DNA from: Spongiibacter thalassae
Lineage (GTDB): Bacteria > Pseudomonadota > Gammaproteobacteria > Pseudomonadales > Spongiibacteraceae
DNA length: 64,000 nucleotides
Assembly: GCF_012272835.1 (NCBI RefSeq)
Contig: NZ_JAAWWK010000002.1
Location: 275,357 to 339,356, forward strand
Direction: 5' to 3'
The position numbers were made by a program, and so were the translations under genes. Shown here piece after piece: positions 44,377 through 55,531 of this stretch. Under the pieces are notes generated by a model. The model made no database searches. It saw nothing but the letters and a program-made list of their open reading frames with translations, and had not been told where the DNA came from. Position 1 is the stretch's first letter; each line of letters begins with the position of its first letter.

Positions 44377-44795
44377 GGTTCCAGTCTCTTTATAATGTCG
44401 CGAGTGTATAAAACGGACTCTGTTGTCGTCACTTCAACACCGCAGGCAGTGTTGGTAAAGGTGCCAAAATACTACGCGTTCCAGCCGGTGCAAGCCACGT
44501 GCAAAAACGTAAATCTTTGAGCGTGCGTGCCAGGGCCGGTCATCCTACCGCAGATAGCTGGACGATGCCCTCTACGTAATGGGTGAGATATTGGGTCTGG
44601 GAGTCAGCTGCGGGGGCGCGAGCTCGATAATAGGGGTCTGTCCCCAGAGAAACGGGGACAGACCCCGTCGGATTCTTGCCGCCTGTTCCAAAAGCGATGC
44701 TTCCGGTCGAACGTTTCGCTTCTCCTCCGGCCTTTCGGCGGCTGAGCATTGTGAAGATTCAGGAAGGAATAGTGACGAGGTAACGTCGAAAGAGA
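44377..44795. other. intergenic region between TonB receptor and tRNA-Leu
   Basis: About 420 bp without a supported gene. It contains the receptor's upstream region and the second copy of the GGGGTCTGTCCCC palindrome (44633-44666). No riboswitch or small RNA was recognised. Confidence 0.4.
44633..44666. repeat. dispersed palindrome GGGGTCTGTCCCC (copy 2)
   Basis: 13-bp arms at 44633-44645 and 44654-44666 with an 8-nt loop. The arms are identical to copy 1 at 33379-33413, while loop and flanks differ. Both copies lie next to a tRNA gene. Confidence 0.8.
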
Positions 44796-44882
44796 TGGTA
44801 CCAGAGGCCGGACTCGAACCGGCACGCTTTTAAGGGCGGGGGATTTTGAATCCCCTGTGTCTACCAATTTCACCACTCTGGC
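44796..44882 (-). tRNA. tRNA-Leu (CAA)
   Basis: An 87-nt class II tRNA: acceptor GCCAGAG/CTCTGGT (one G-U pair), anticodon stem GGGGA/TCCCC with loop TTCAAAA (anticodon CAA), a long variable arm (CGCCCTTAAAAGCG), T-arm GCCGGTTCGAGTCCGGC and an encoded CCA. It lies upstream of, and divergent from, queA, as in many gammaproteobacteria. Confidence 0.95.
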
Positions 44883-44896
44883 ATAAGCGAGGCGGG

Positions 44897-44924
44897 ATTA
44901 TAACAGCCTCGCATGGCGGGTCAA
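44897..44924 (-). promoter_or_regulatory. tRNA-Leu promoter
   Basis: On the minus strand TTGACC (44919-44924), a 16-bp spacer and a perfect TATAAT (44897-44902), followed by a GC-rich discriminator. Confidence 0.75.
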
Positions 44925-45035
44925 TTGTCCGACGGATTATTTTAGGAATATGTGCCTCGCTCGGGTGGCGGTGGAGTCGTTTGTCATTTTCCGTTAATCT
45001 TGCGCGCTCCCATTTTGACCAGCCAGTAGCCGATC

Positions 45036-46079
45036 ATGCAACGCCGCGATTTCCATTTCGATTTGCCCGATGAATTAATAGCGCGCTATCCCGCAGAGCA
45101 GCGCGATGGCAGCCGCTTGCTGGTGCTGGACGCCGAGGGCGGTGTTGCCCACCGGCAATTTACCGATCTGCTGGAGTATTTACAGCCCGGCGATCTCCTG
45201 GTGTTCAATGACACGCGAGTGATTCCGGCGCGTTTATTCGGCGCCAAGGAAAGCGGTGGTCGCATTGAAATTCTGATTGAGCGGGTGCTGGATGAGCGCA
45301 ATGTGCTTGCTCATATCCGTGCGAGCAAATCTCCCAAGGCTGGGGCCAAACTGTGGTTGAGTGCTACGGAGGAGGCTGCGGTGAGTGATGCCAGCGTTCA
45401 GGTGCAGGGCCGTCGCGGGGCGCTGTTTGAGCTGACCTTTGATACCAGCGTGCTGGAACGACTGGAGCAGTTTGGCCATATGCCCTTGCCTCCCTATATT
45501 GATCGCGCCGACGAGCAGGCAGACAAGGAGCGTTATCAAACCGTGTACGCCCAGCGCGACGGTGCCGTGGCGGCGCCAACGGCGGGTCTGCATTTCACCG
45601 AGGAGTTTCTCGCGGCCTGTGAGCGCAAAGGGGTGGAGCGCGCCTTTGTCACCCTCCATGTTGGGGCGGGTACTTTCCAGCCGGTGCGCGCGGATGATAT
45701 TCGCGACCACGAAATGCACTCGGAGTATATTGAAGTCTCCGCTGAGGTGGCGGAGAAAGTGCGTACTACCCGTGCCAGGGGAGGGCGTGTTGTCGCGGTG
45801 GGTACCACCAGTGTACGCAGCCTGGAAAGTGCTTCTGCCTCGGGGGAAATCGCGGAATTTCAGGGCGACAGTCAGATATTTATTTACCCCGGTTACCAGT
45901 TCAAAAGTGTCGATGTGTTGTTCACCAATTTCCACCTGCCCGAATCGACATTGATTATGCTGGTCAGCGCGATGGCTGGGCGGGAGCAGGTGTTGAATGC
46001 CTACAATGAGGCGGTGGCGCAGCGCTACCGCTTTTTCAGCTATGGCGATGCCATGTTAGTCTTTCCTGCGGCGGGTTAG
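45036..46079 (+). CDS. queA: S-adenosylmethionine:tRNA ribosyltransferase-isomerase
   Basis: Transfers the ribosyl group of SAM to preQ1-modified tRNA to form epoxyqueuosine. The 347-residue protein shows the family motifs [40 protein letters not shown] and [16 protein letters not shown]. tgt follows after 26 bp, the standard queuosine operon order. The tRNA-mannosyltransferase-like gene upstream at 39437 may act on the finished modification. Confidence 0.97.
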   Translation: MQRRDFHFDLPDELIARYPAEQRDGSRLLVLDAEGGVAHRQFTDLLEYLQPGDLLVFNDTRVIPARLFGAKESGGRIEILIERVLDERNVLAHIRASKSPKAGAKLWLSATEEAAVSDASVQVQGRRGALFELTFDTSVLERLEQFGHMPLPPYIDRADEQADKERYQTVYAQRDGAVAAPTAGLHFTEEFLAACERKGVERAFVTLHVGAGTFQPVRADDIRDHEMHSEYIEVSAEVAEKVRTTRARGGRVVAVGTTSVRSLESASASGEIAEFQGDSQIFIYPGYQFKSVDVLFTNFHLPESTLIMLVSAMAGREQVLNAYNEAVAQRYRFFSYGDAMLVFPAAG

Positions 46080-46099
46080 CCGCTGCTTTTCAGGAGTGA

Positions 46100-47582
<1,483 letters not shown>

Positions 47583-47606
47583 GGGCCGTCAACGCAAGGT
47601 GTGAAT

Positions 47607-48131
47607 ATGCTATATCAACTGGGTGAACGAAAGGTTCAACAGGAAGGCGACGGGCATTTCGTGGCCGACAACGCCACGGTCATCGGCAATGTGCTGCTGA
47701 AGGCCCGTGCCAATATCTGGTTCAATGTGGTGATTCGCGGCGACAACGAGCTGATCACCATCGGCGAGGGCAGCAATATTCAGGATGGCTCGATTCTGCA
47801 CAGTGACCCCGGTTTTCCCCTGACGGTTGGCCCCGATGTCACCATTGGTCATAAGGTGATGCTCCACGGCTGTACGATCGGTGAGGGCTCACTGATCGGC
47901 ATCAATGCGGTGGTGCTCAACGGCGCGAAAATCGGCAAGGGCTGTCTGATCGGTGCCAATGCACTGGTGACCGAGGGCATGGAAATTCCTGACGGCTCGA
48001 TGGTGCTGGGTAGTCCAGCCAAGGTGCGCCGCCAGCTAAGTGCCGAGGAGCAGGAGGCTCTTATCGGGTCAGCACATCACTATGTGGAGAATGCGGCGCA
48101 CTTTCGTGCGGCGTTGAAGCCCCAGCTATGA
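47607..48131 (+). CDS. gamma-class carbonic anhydrase family protein
   Basis: A 174-residue left-handed beta-helix (hexapeptide repeat) protein of the YrdA/CaiE/gamma-carbonic-anhydrase group. The metal-binding histidines appear in SILHSD and in [11 protein letters not shown], and the repeating IG-G pattern covers most of the length. Many members bind zinc, but enzymatic activity is often unproven. ATG 47607 is preceded by AAGG; GTG 47601 is an alternative. The end overlaps the DUF1289 gene by 4 bp (ATGA). Confidence 0.9.
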   Translation: MLYQLGERKVQQEGDGHFVADNATVIGNVLLKARANIWFNVVIRGDNELITIGEGSNIQDGSILHSDPGFPLTVGPDVTIGHKVMLHGCTIGEGSLIGINAVVLNGAKIGKGCLIGANALVTEGMEIPDGSMVLGSPAKVRRQLSAEEQEALIGSAHHYVENAAHFRAALKPQL

Positions 48132-48319
48132 GTGCGGTAGAACAGGAAAAGCCGGTCAGCTCTCCCTGTATTTCGGTGTGTGCGCTGGATAACAACGATG
48201 TGTGTACCGGCTGCTACCGCAACTTGCGGGAAATCAGTGACTGGTCGGCAATGAGCAATGCCCAGCGGCGCGAGGTCATCCTGCTGGCCCATCAGCGCTG
48301 CAAGGCTTACTACGGCTGA
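48128..48319 (+). CDS. DUF1289 domain-containing protein
   Basis: A 63-residue cytosolic protein with the four-cysteine pattern SPCISVC and CTGCYRNL followed by EISDW, characteristic of DUF1289. It probably binds a metal ion or iron-sulfur cluster; the role is unknown. It is coupled to the carbonic-anhydrase-like gene by a 4-bp overlap and converges with the CNNM transporter gene 25 bp away. Confidence 0.88.
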   Translation: MSAVEQEKPVSSPCISVCALDNNDVCTGCYRNLREISDWSAMSNAQRREVILLAHQRCKAYYG

Positions 48320-48344
48320 TCGGCCACCGTCTGCAACCGGGTGT

Positions 48345-49625
48345 TTACGACTGGCGCTGGCGTTTGCTGGGTGTGCGGGAGTAGGCTCTGACCAACTGAA
48401 TCAGATTGCCCTTCATCTCCAGAATTTCAAAGCGGTAGCGGTCGATGCTGACCCCGACCATAGCTTCCGGGAAGGACTCCAGGTGCTCCAGTAGCAGGCC
48501 ATTCAGGGTCTTGGGGCCGTCGGTGGGCAGGTCCCACTTCAGTGTCTTGTTGATGTCCCGAACCGTTGTGGTGCCGTCGATCACGAAGCTGCCGTCGCTC
48601 TGGTGGGTAATGTCATCGGTGTCGGTGCTCAGGTTGGAGGTGAACTCGCCGACGATCTCTTCGAGCAGGTCTTCCAGGGTCACGATGCCCTGCATAACGC
48701 CGTATTCATCCACCACAATGCCCATGCGGCGCTTTTTCTTCTGGAAGTTGAACAGTTGCGTGTGCAGTGGCGTGCCTTCCGGGATGAAGTAAGGAGAACG
48801 CAGGGCCTGTAGCAGCTTGTCCCGCTGTACTCGACCGTGGTCATCGACGCTGTTGATAATGTCGCGCTGGTGCAGAATGCCAACAATATTGTCGATATCG
48901 CTTTGGAATACCGGAATCCGGGTGAATTCGGCGTCCCGCAGTTTTTCGATAATGGTTGAGGTGTCAGCGTCAATGTCGATGCCGAAGACCTCGTTGCGCG
49001 GAATCATAATGTCATCGACGGTGATGGTTTCCAAATCGAGGATATTCAGCAACATCCCCCGGTGGTGCTTGGGGATCAGATGACCGGCGTCACCGACAAT
49101 GGTGCGCAATTCTTCCAGGCCGATATGCTCGCCGCTGTCATTGCGCTCTACGCCGGTAATCCGCAACACCAGATGGGTGATATGGCTGACCAGCCAGATC
49201 ACCGGAAACAGCAGTTTGCGCAGGGGCAGCAGGGCGTGGCTGACGGCGTAGGCAACGGTTTCTGATTTATAGGCGGCAATGGTTTTAGGGATGATCTCCG
49301 CAAAAATCAAAAACACCAGTGTCAGCAGAATAGAGGCGGGTACGACGGCGTTGTCGCCATAGAGGCGAATCGCCATAACCGTCGCCAGGGCAGCGGCCAG
49401 ATTATTAATCAGGTTGTTGCCGATAAGAATGGTGCTGATGAGGCTGTCGGGTTGCTCGAGCAAGCGCGCTGCGCGCTTGGCACCCCGATGCCCGCTTTTG
49501 GCCTTGTGACGCAGGCGGTAGCGGTTCAGTGACATCATCCCGGTTTCAGAGCCGGAAAAAAAGCCGGATAACAGGATTAGTGCGGCCAATATTCCAAATA
49601 ACAGACCCAGCGGTGCTTCGTTCAA
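48345..49625 (-). CDS. HlyC/CorC (CNNM) family transporter
   Basis: A 426-residue inner-membrane protein. A DUF21/CNNM membrane domain (about 1-190, with SGFFSGSETGMMSLNRYRL) is followed by a CBS pair (about 205-330, with MIPRNEVFGIDID and RDIINSV) and a C-terminal CorC_HlyC domain. The family is linked to magnesium or cobalt efflux; the ion here is not known. The start appears to be TTG with TGGAG upstream. It lies 107 bp downstream of the CcsA-like gene on the same strand, an association common in gammaproteobacteria next to ffh. Confidence 0.92.
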   Translation of the reverse strand: MNEAPLGLLFGILAALILLSGFFSGSETGMMSLNRYRLRHKAKSGHRGAKRAARLLEQPDSLISTILIGNNLINNLAAALATVMAIRLYGDNAVVPASILLTLVFLIFAEIIPKTIAAYKSETVAYAVSHALLPLRKLLFPVIWLVSHITHLVLRITGVERNDSGEHIGLEELRTIVGDAGHLIPKHHRGMLLNILDLETITVDDIMIPRNEVFGIDIDADTSTIIEKLRDAEFTRIPVFQSDIDNIVGILHQRDIINSVDDHGRVQRDKLLQALRSPYFIPEGTPLHTQLFNFQKKKRRMGIVVDEYGVMQGIVTLEDLLEEIVGEFTSNLSTDTDDITHQSDGSFVIDGTTTVRDINKTLKWDLPTDGPKTLNGLLLEHLESFPEAMVGVSIDRYRFEILEMKGNLIQLVRAYSRTPSKRQRQS

Positions 49626-49731
49626 AAAGCCCTAAACTCCAGAGAAGAAAGATTGCGCCAATCTTGAAGAAAAATAGCCAGCGGCACAAGCAAAAGCGCG
49701 GTCAATCGGTAATATCCTGTGGCATTTTCTG

Positions 49732-50538
49732 TCACGGACTGATCAGTAGTAGCGCAATTTTGGTGCCTATATAGCCCAGTAGCAGGCTGGCAAAGGCCCA
49801 CAGCGTCCAGCGTATGGCGGTGCGGCCGCGCCAGCCCAGGGCGACACGGCCACACAGCAGAGTGCTCAGCAGTATCCAGGCAATAACCGAGAACACTGTC
49901 TTGTGCAGAAGGTGCTGGGCGAGCAGGTTTTCGACGTACAGGGCGCCGGTCAAAATGGCGAGGGTCAGCAGGAGCACGCCGGCGGTGATCAGCTCAAACA
50001 GCATGGCTTCCATGGTTTGCAGTGGCGGCAGCAAGCTCGGCAGGCCGCGCAGTTGATGCTGGCGCAGCATGCGGTCCTGTCCGGCCAGAACAATCGCCTG
50101 TACCGCCGCCACAGTGATGGTGCTGTAGGCGAGAATCGACAGCAAAATATGGCTGTACATGCCGATCGAATACTGCTCACCCTTGTCTGGGTTGCCGGGT
50201 AGGATTACTTCGATCAGCAGGGTGAGCGCCGCGAGGGGGAACATCGCCAGCAACAGATTATGCAGGGGGCGGCGGAAGCTGGTGAGCAGGATAATAAGAC
50301 AGATCAGCCCACTGAGCAGGGACAGCACCTGAGCCAGTCCCAGATCGGCCCCTTGGGGGGTGGCGATGGCGGTGACGGCGGCAACGCCGTGACTAACCAC
50401 GGCGAACAGGCCGCTGGCCATGCTGCCGCGGCTTAAATGCTGGCTGCCAGACGGACTGTCTGACTGTAATCGCCGAACCTGCAAGAGGGTTGCGAGCAAG
50501 TAAAGAGCGATGGCTATAAGACTGCTGGCTGTATTCAT
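49732..50538 (-). CDS. CcsA/YpjD-like cytochrome c assembly family protein
   Basis: A 268-residue integral-membrane protein with about eight helices and the conserved KGEQYSIGMYSHILLSILAY and HKTVFSVIAWILLSTLLCGR regions, matching the YpjD (HemX-like) branch of the CcsA family. A direct role in cytochrome c maturation is not established for this branch. It is transcribed divergently from ffh, as in Pseudomonas and relatives. Confidence 0.88.
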   Translation of the reverse strand: MNTASSLIAIALYLLATLLQVRRLQSDSPSGSQHLSRGSMASGLFAVVSHGVAAVTAIATPQGADLGLAQVLSLLSGLICLIILLTSFRRPLHNLLLAMFPLAALTLLIEVILPGNPDKGEQYSIGMYSHILLSILAYSTITVAAVQAIVLAGQDRMLRQHQLRGLPSLLPPLQTMEAMLFELITAGVLLLTLAILTGALYVENLLAQHLLHKTVFSVIAWILLSTLLCGRVALGWRGRTAIRWTLWAFASLLLGYIGTKIALLLISP

Positions 50539-50571
50539 GCAAACGGCTTTGCCGGATTCCTTTTCTTCGCG

Positions 50572-50600
50572 TTGGGCTTGGCTCCCGACTCGGGTATACT
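50572..50600 (+). promoter_or_regulatory. ffh promoter candidate
   Basis: TTGGGC (50572-50577), a 17-bp spacer and TATACT (50595-50600), 123 bp upstream of the ffh ATG, in the divergent ccsA-like/ffh gap. Confidence 0.55.
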
Positions 50601-50723
50601 TCGCCCTCTTTGAAACTGCCCAACGCGCGCGTTTTTGTGAGGCTGATTGTAAGCGTCTTCGCCGCAGCCTGTCGATACGGCGATGAAAACGAGCCGAAAT
50701 TCCGGAAATATAGAGCGAAAAGT

Positions 50724-52097
50724 ATGTTTGAAAACCTTACCGAACGTTTATCGCAAACCCTGCGCCATGTTACCGGGCAGGCACGGCTCAGCGACGACAA
50801 TATCAAGGATGCCATGCGCGATGTGCGTATGGCACTGCTGGAAGCCGATGTTGCACTGCCAGTAGTCAAGGACTTTGTCGAGGCCGTGCGCCAGCGCGCG
50901 GTGGGGCAGGAGGTAAGCAAAAGCCTGAGCCCGGGGCAAATGTTCGTCAAGATAGTCCAGCAGGAGCTGGAACATATCATGGGCGACAAGAATGAAGTGC
51001 TGAATTTTTCCACCCAGCCGCCAGCGGTAATCCTGATGGCAGGCCTGCAGGGTGCGGGTAAGACCACTTCCGTGGGGAAGCTGGCTAAATACCTGAAAGA
51101 AAAAGAAAAAAAGAAAGTGTTGGTGGTCAGTGCTGATATATACCGGCCCGCGGCCATCAAACAGCTGGAAACTCTGGCTAACGACGTTGGTGTGCATTTC
51201 TTTCCCAGCACCACAGAGCAAAACCCCATCGACATCGGTCGGGCGGCCATTGCAGAAGCCAAATTGCGCTTCTATGACGTCGTCATCGTCGATACCGCGG
51301 GTCGCCTGCATATCGATACCGATATGATGGAGGAGATCAAGGGCTTGCACGCGGCCATCACGCCGGTGGAAACCCTGTTTGTGGTCGATGCCATGACCGG
51401 GCAGGACGCGGCAAACACCGCCAAGGCCTTTGGCGAGGCGCTGCCGCTGACCGGGGTCATACTGACTAAGGCCGATGCCGACAGCCGTGGTGGTGCGGCT
51501 CTGTCGGTGCGCCATATCACCGGCAAGCCGATTAAATTCCTTGGGGTGGGTGAAAAAACCGACGCTCTCGACCCCTTCTACCCCGACCGGGTGGCCTCTC
51601 GTATTCTGGGAATGGGGGATATTCTGTCGTTGATCGACGAGGCGGAAGCCAAACTCGACAAGTCCAAGGCAGAAAAACTCGCCAAGAAGCTGAAAAAAGG
51701 CAAGAAATTCGATCTGGAAGATCTGCGTGATCAGCTGCAACAAATGCAAAACATGGGTGGCATCACCGGTATGCTCGACAAATTGCCGGGGATGGGCAAT
51801 ATGGCTCAGGCGGCGCAAAGCCAGCTGGACACCAAGATGTTTACCCGGATGGAAGCCATTATCAATTCCATGACCCCCGCCGAGCGCCGCAATCCCGACC
51901 TGCTTAACGGCTCGCGTAAAAAGCGTATCGTCGCCGGTTCCGGCACCCAGATTCAGGATCTCAACCGTCTGCTGAAACAGCACAAGCAAATGGCCAAGAT
52001 GATGAAGAAAATGGGTCAGAAGGGCGGGATGCAGAACATGATGCGCGGCATGGGAGGAATGATGCCTCCCGGTGGTGGGCGTTTCCCCGGAATGTGA
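50724..52097 (+). CDS. ffh: signal recognition particle protein
   Basis: The GTPase of the bacterial SRP, which binds signal sequences and, with 4.5S RNA, targets inner-membrane proteins. The 457-residue product has an N domain, a G domain (AGLQGAGKTTSVGKLA, VDTAGRLHID, TKADADSRGGAAL) and a methionine-rich M domain (about 330-457). The start at 50724 (MFENLTERL) is the family start; an upstream extension to 50610 adds 38 unrelated residues. rpsP follows after 313 bp. Confidence 0.97.
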   Translation: MFENLTERLSQTLRHVTGQARLSDDNIKDAMRDVRMALLEADVALPVVKDFVEAVRQRAVGQEVSKSLSPGQMFVKIVQQELEHIMGDKNEVLNFSTQPPAVILMAGLQGAGKTTSVGKLAKYLKEKEKKKVLVVSADIYRPAAIKQLETLANDVGVHFFPSTTEQNPIDIGRAAIAEAKLRFYDVVIVDTAGRLHIDTDMMEEIKGLHAAITPVETLFVVDAMTGQDAANTAKAFGEALPLTGVILTKADADSRGGAALSVRHITGKPIKFLGVGEKTDALDPFYPDRVASRILGMGDILSLIDEAEAKLDKSKAEKLAKKLKKGKKFDLEDLRDQLQQMQNMGGITGMLDKLPGMGNMAQAAQSQLDTKMFTRMEAIINSMTPAERRNPDLLNGSRKKRIVAGSGTQIQDLNRLLKQHKQMAKMMKKMGQKGGMQNMMRGMGGMMPPGGGRFPGM

Positions 52098-52410
52098 CGT
52101 AGGGACGGGAGGTGGTGTATGGGGGCGCAAAAGCAGTCCACTGGCGTTGGTTTGAGCGGGCCGCTTGACGAGGTGCTTGCAAAGGCGTCATTTGCGTCTC
52201 CCGTCCCCCGTCCAGCCTCTCCCGCATCTGGCGATATACACTCAGTGCCGGGTTGCTTCGATCAGTGGTGAATCGACCGAAAAAACAGTTTCATCCAGCG
52301 CTACTTTCCCTTATAATTCCGCGCCTTTACGGCTCCGGGTCGATAAACAGGCTCGAATTTTCGCAGCGGGTTGGCAACAATCTGCCCAAAAGCTAGGAAC
52401 TGGAACAAGA
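52098..52410. promoter_or_regulatory. rpsP leader with promoter candidate
   Basis: A 313-bp gap. GGGACGGGAG (52102-52111) and CTCCCGTCCC (52198-52207) form a distant inverted repeat. A perfect TATAAT at 52312-52317 lies about 95 bp before the rpsP start and could be the promoter of the rpsP-rimM-trmD-rplS operon, although no good -35 box is present. No gene was recognised. Confidence 0.45.
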
Positions 52411-52659
52411 ATGGTCACTATTCGTTTGGCACGTGGCGGCTCTAAGAAGCGCCCATTTTACCACCTGACAGTTACAGACAGCCGCACTTCACGTGACGGT
52501 CGTTTTATCGAGCGCGTTGGTTTCTTTAACCCCGTTGCCCGTGGTAACGAAGAGCGCCTTCGCATTGACACTGCCCGTGTTGAGCATTGGGTAGCCCAGG
52601 GCGCACGTTTGTCTGATCGTGTTGCCAAGCTGGTTAAAGAAGCGCCCGCAGCAGAGTAA
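52411..52659 (+). CDS. rpsP: 30S ribosomal protein S16
   Basis: An 82-residue ribosomal protein with the family N terminus [20 protein letters not shown] and the [14 protein letters not shown] segment. It is the first gene of the conserved rpsP-rimM-trmD-rplS operon. The start was set at 52411 because it is the conserved N terminus; the frame is open further upstream without homologous content. AGGAAC lies upstream of the ATG. Confidence 0.98.
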   Translation: MVTIRLARGGSKKRPFYHLTVTDSRTSRDGRFIERVGFFNPVARGNEERLRIDTARVEHWVAQGARLSDRVAKLVKEAPAAE

Positions 52660-52665
52660 GCGCAG

Positions 52666-53199
52666 GTGTCTACCTCGGCTGATTTTGTGGTGATTGGCAA
52701 AATCACCACCGTCTACGGGGTGAAAGGGTGGGTGAAAGTACATGCTTTTACCGACCCGATAAGTAATTTTTTCGATTACTCCGGCTTCGTTATTCGCAAG
52801 AAGGGGCGCTGGCAGCCAATCGAAATAGACGAGAGTCGTATGCACGGCAAGGGCATTGTTGCTCACCTGCAGGGCGTCGATGATCGTGAGTTGGCCCGGG
52901 AATACTGCGGTCTGGAGCTGGGAATTGTCGCTGAGACCTTGCCAGCGCTGGACGAAGGCGAGTACTACTGGCACGAGCTGATTGGCCTGAAGGTATATCA
53001 GCACGATAGTCCGGAACAGTTGCTCGGTCAGGTGGATCATCTGATGGAAACCGGTGCTAACGATGTGTTGGTACTTAAGGCTTGTGAGGGCAGTATCGAC
53101 AGCCGAGAGCGACTGATTCCCTATGTGCCGGATCAGTTTGTGCGGAAGATAGATGTGCCGAATGGCAAAATGACCGTCGATTGGGACCCGGAGTTCTAG
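52666..53199 (+). CDS. rimM: ribosome maturation factor RimM
   Basis: Assists assembly of the 30S head by binding S19. The 177-residue protein has an N-terminal RimM beta-barrel (VIGKITTVYGVKGWVKVHAF) and a C-terminal PRC-barrel (YYWHELIGLKVY and LIPYVPDQFVRKID). It starts with GTG 6 bp after the rpsP stop, with GCAGG just upstream. Confidence 0.96.
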   Translation: MSTSADFVVIGKITTVYGVKGWVKVHAFTDPISNFFDYSGFVIRKKGRWQPIEIDESRMHGKGIVAHLQGVDDRELAREYCGLELGIVAETLPALDEGEYYWHELIGLKVYQHDSPEQLLGQVDHLMETGANDVLVLKACEGSIDSRERLIPYVPDQFVRKIDVPNGKMTVDWDPEF

Positions 53200-53264
53200 G
53201 GCGGATTGAAGCGGCAGTCCAGCAGGATTGCTGGCTTTACGAAGACAAGTATTGAGGCGGTGTC

Positions 53265-54005
53265 ATGGATATAGCAATAGTGACGCTGTTTCCTGAAATG
53301 TTCGCGGCGGTAAGCGATTACGGCGTTACCGGGCGAGCAGTTCAAAAGGGTTTACTGGGTTTGCAGTGCATCAACCCGCGGCAGTACACCAGTGATCGTC
53401 ACCAAACAGTGGATGATCGGCCCTACGGCGGTGGTCCTGGCATGGTGATGATGGCCGAACCCCTGTCCCAGGCAATTGCCGAAGCCCGACGCGGGCTGCC
53501 CGGTAAAGCCAGGACGGTATATCTGTCACCACAGGGCCGGCCGCTTACGCAAGCGGGACTGGCTGAACTGGCGCAGAATGAGTCGCTGGTGTTGTTGGCG
53601 GGCCGTTATGAGGGTGTTGATGAACGCCTGATTCAACGGGAAATCGACGAAGAATGGTCGATTGGAGATTATGTCATCAGCGGCGGTGAGCTGGCTGCGA
53701 TGGTGATGATTGACGGAATTAGTCGATTGCTGCCCGGCGTTCTCGGGCACAAACAGTCGGCGGAGCAGGACTCCTTTGCGGAGGGGCTGCTGGATTGCCC
53801 GCACTACACTCGACCAGAGGTGTATGGCGGTGAGCAGGTTCCCGAGGTACTGCTCAGCGGCAATCACGAGGCAATACGACGCTGGCGCCTGAAGCAGGCA
53901 CTGGGTCGAACCTGGCAGCGGCGCCCGGATCTGCTGGAACAGCGGGAACTGGGTGACGAAGAAAAGACACTGCTGGCGGAATATATTCGCGAGCGCAACA
54001 CTTAA
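53265..54005 (+). CDS. trmD: tRNA (guanosine(37)-N1)-methyltransferase
   Basis: Makes m1G37 in tRNAs that read CNN codons, preventing frameshifts. The 246-residue SPOUT methyltransferase shows the trefoil-knot motifs [25 protein letters not shown] and [13 protein letters not shown]. It lies 65 bp after rimM; a small CCAGCA/TGCTGG hairpin sits in the gap. Confidence 0.97.
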   Translation: MDIAIVTLFPEMFAAVSDYGVTGRAVQKGLLGLQCINPRQYTSDRHQTVDDRPYGGGPGMVMMAEPLSQAIAEARRGLPGKARTVYLSPQGRPLTQAGLAELAQNESLVLLAGRYEGVDERLIQREIDEEWSIGDYVISGGELAAMVMIDGISRLLPGVLGHKQSAEQDSFAEGLLDCPHYTRPEVYGGEQVPEVLLSGNHEAIRRWRLKQALGRTWQRRPDLLEQRELGDEEKTLLAEYIRERNT

Positions 54006-54052
54006 CAGACAGCTAGCTGTGAAGCTACCAACACTAAATCTAGGAGCACGCC

Positions 54053-54415
54053 ATGAGCACCAACAAAATTATCGCCGAACTGGAAGCGGAGCAGACCGCC
54101 AAAGAGCTGCCGGAATTCAGCCCCGGTGACACCGTTGTCGTTCAGGTTAAAGTTAAAGAAGGAACGCGTGAGCGTCTTCAGGCTTTCGAAGGCGTCGTGA
54201 TTGCCAAGCGCAACCGCGGTCTGAACTCTTCTTTCACTGTGCGCAAGATTTCCCACGGTGTTGGCGTAGAGCGTACTTTCCAGGCATACAGCACGCTTAT
54301 TGACAGCATTCAGGTCAAGCGTCGCGGCGACGTTCGTCAGGCTAAACTGTACTACCTGCGTGAGCGCAGCGGTCGTTCAGCGCGTATCAAAGAGAAGCTG
54401 TCAACCAAGGGCTAA
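54053..54415 (+). CDS. rplS: 50S ribosomal protein L19
   Basis: A 120-residue protein at the interface of the ribosomal subunits, with the signature [20 protein letters not shown] and the C-terminal [23 protein letters not shown] lies upstream of the ATG. It is the last gene of the operon and is followed by an intrinsic terminator. Confidence 0.98.
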   Translation: MSTNKIIAELEAEQTAKELPEFSPGDTVVVQVKVKEGTRERLQAFEGVVIAKRNRGLNSSFTVRKISHGVGVERTFQAYSTLIDSIQVKRRGDVRQAKLYYLRERSGRSARIKEKLSTKG

Positions 54416-54452
54416 GGCTCTTTGGTCGGTCGGTAATCGGCCGCAGCATTTC

Positions 54453-54479
54453 AAAAAGGCAGCTCAGGCTGCCTTTTTT
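54453..54479 (+). terminator. intrinsic terminator of the rpsP-rplS operon
   Basis: AGGCAGC (54457-54463) and GCTGCCT (54468-54474) form the stem with the loop TCAG. It is preceded by A residues and followed by T residues to 54479. Confidence 0.92.
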
Positions 54480-54552
54480 GCGTTCTGCCAGGGCAGTTTG
54501 GTCGCGGGCGGTGTTGCGGGCTACACTGTTTTTTTTGCTTTGGACAGACATC

Positions 54553-55461
54553 ATGGCGCTGCACGCCAGCGACGAAGATCGCCCGGTTATAGACCGTTAT
54601 ATTGACTCCCTGTGGTTGGAGCGAGGGCTGAGTGCGAACAGCCTGGAGTCTTACCGCCGGGATTTGAGTCAGTGGTCGGCCTGGCTGGCGGCGCGACAGC
54701 GCAATGTGTTGACGGTGACCCAGGCGGATGTGATGGAATTCCTCGGTGCACAGCGGGAGTCCGGAAAGTCGGCCCGCAGCATGGCCCGCCAGCTGTCCTG
54801 CTTGCGGGGGTTTTATCGCTATCAGCTTCGCGAGGGGCGTCTGAGTGATGACCCTGTGGCCAATGTCGATTCACCTGTGCAGGGTCGTCCACTGCCCAAA
54901 TCCCTGAGCGAAAGCGATGTTGAGGCGCTGTTGGCGGCGCCTGATCTTGACGACCCACTGGAGCTGCGCGATCGCGCGATGCTGGAGATGCTCTATGCGG
55001 CCGGCTTGCGTATTACCGAACTTGTCAGTCTGCGCTTCGTGCAAATTGCCCTGTCCCAGGGCGTGGTGAGGGTGACTGGCAAGGGCAATAAAGAGCGACT
55101 GGTGCCCATTGGCGAAGAAGCTCTGCATTACTTGCAACGCTATCTGCGTGAGGCGCGCCCGGCACTGTTGGCCGATGGCGAGTCCGATGTGGTGTTTCCC
55201 AGTCGCCGGGGGCGTGTCATGACCCGTCAGACCTTCTGGTATCGAATTAAAATCTACGTGACCCGTGCAGGGATTCAAAACACGATTTCACCGCACACAT
55301 TGCGCCATGCCTTTGCAACACATCTGATTAATCATGGAGCTGATCTGCGTGTTGTGCAATTATTGCTGGGGCATAGCGATCTGAGCACGACCCAGATTTA
55401 TACCCATGTAGCGCGCGAGCGCATGAAAACCTTGCACAGTCGGCATCATCCGCGGGGATGA
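54553..55461 (+). CDS. xerD: tyrosine recombinase XerD
   Basis: Resolves chromosome dimers at dif with XerC. The 302-residue protein has the core-binding SAM-like domain (about 10-95) and a complete catalytic set: Arg153 (AGLRITE), Lys177, His248 and Arg251 (HTLRHAF), His274 (LLGHSD) and Tyr283 (TQIYTHV). The start at 54553 fits the usual length of about 298; an upstream extension would overlap the rplS terminator. dsbC follows, as in Pseudomonas. Confidence 0.95.
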   Translation: MALHASDEDRPVIDRYIDSLWLERGLSANSLESYRRDLSQWSAWLAARQRNVLTVTQADVMEFLGAQRESGKSARSMARQLSCLRGFYRYQLREGRLSDDPVANVDSPVQGRPLPKSLSESDVEALLAAPDLDDPLELRDRAMLEMLYAAGLRITELVSLRFVQIALSQGVVRVTGKGNKERLVPIGEEALHYLQRYLREARPALLADGESDVVFPSRRGRVMTRQTFWYRIKIYVTRAGIQNTISPHTLRHAFATHLINHGADLRVVQLLLGHSDLSTTQIYTHVARERMKTLHSRHHPRG

Positions 55462-55531
55462 ACTTGAGCGGAAGATTGCGTTCATACATTATGTCCCCCG
55501 CCGTTTGCCCCGATGAGAATGGAGAAGTTCG

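Noticed and set aside
44377..44530. Cobalamin riboswitch upstream of the second TonB receptor
   Set aside because: The conserved B12-box and flanking riboswitch sequences could not be found on the minus strand.
50748..52130. 460-codon open frame antisense to ffh
   Set aside because: It is the mirror frame of a G+C-rich, codon-biased gene. The peptide is His/Gln-rich low-complexity and matches no family.
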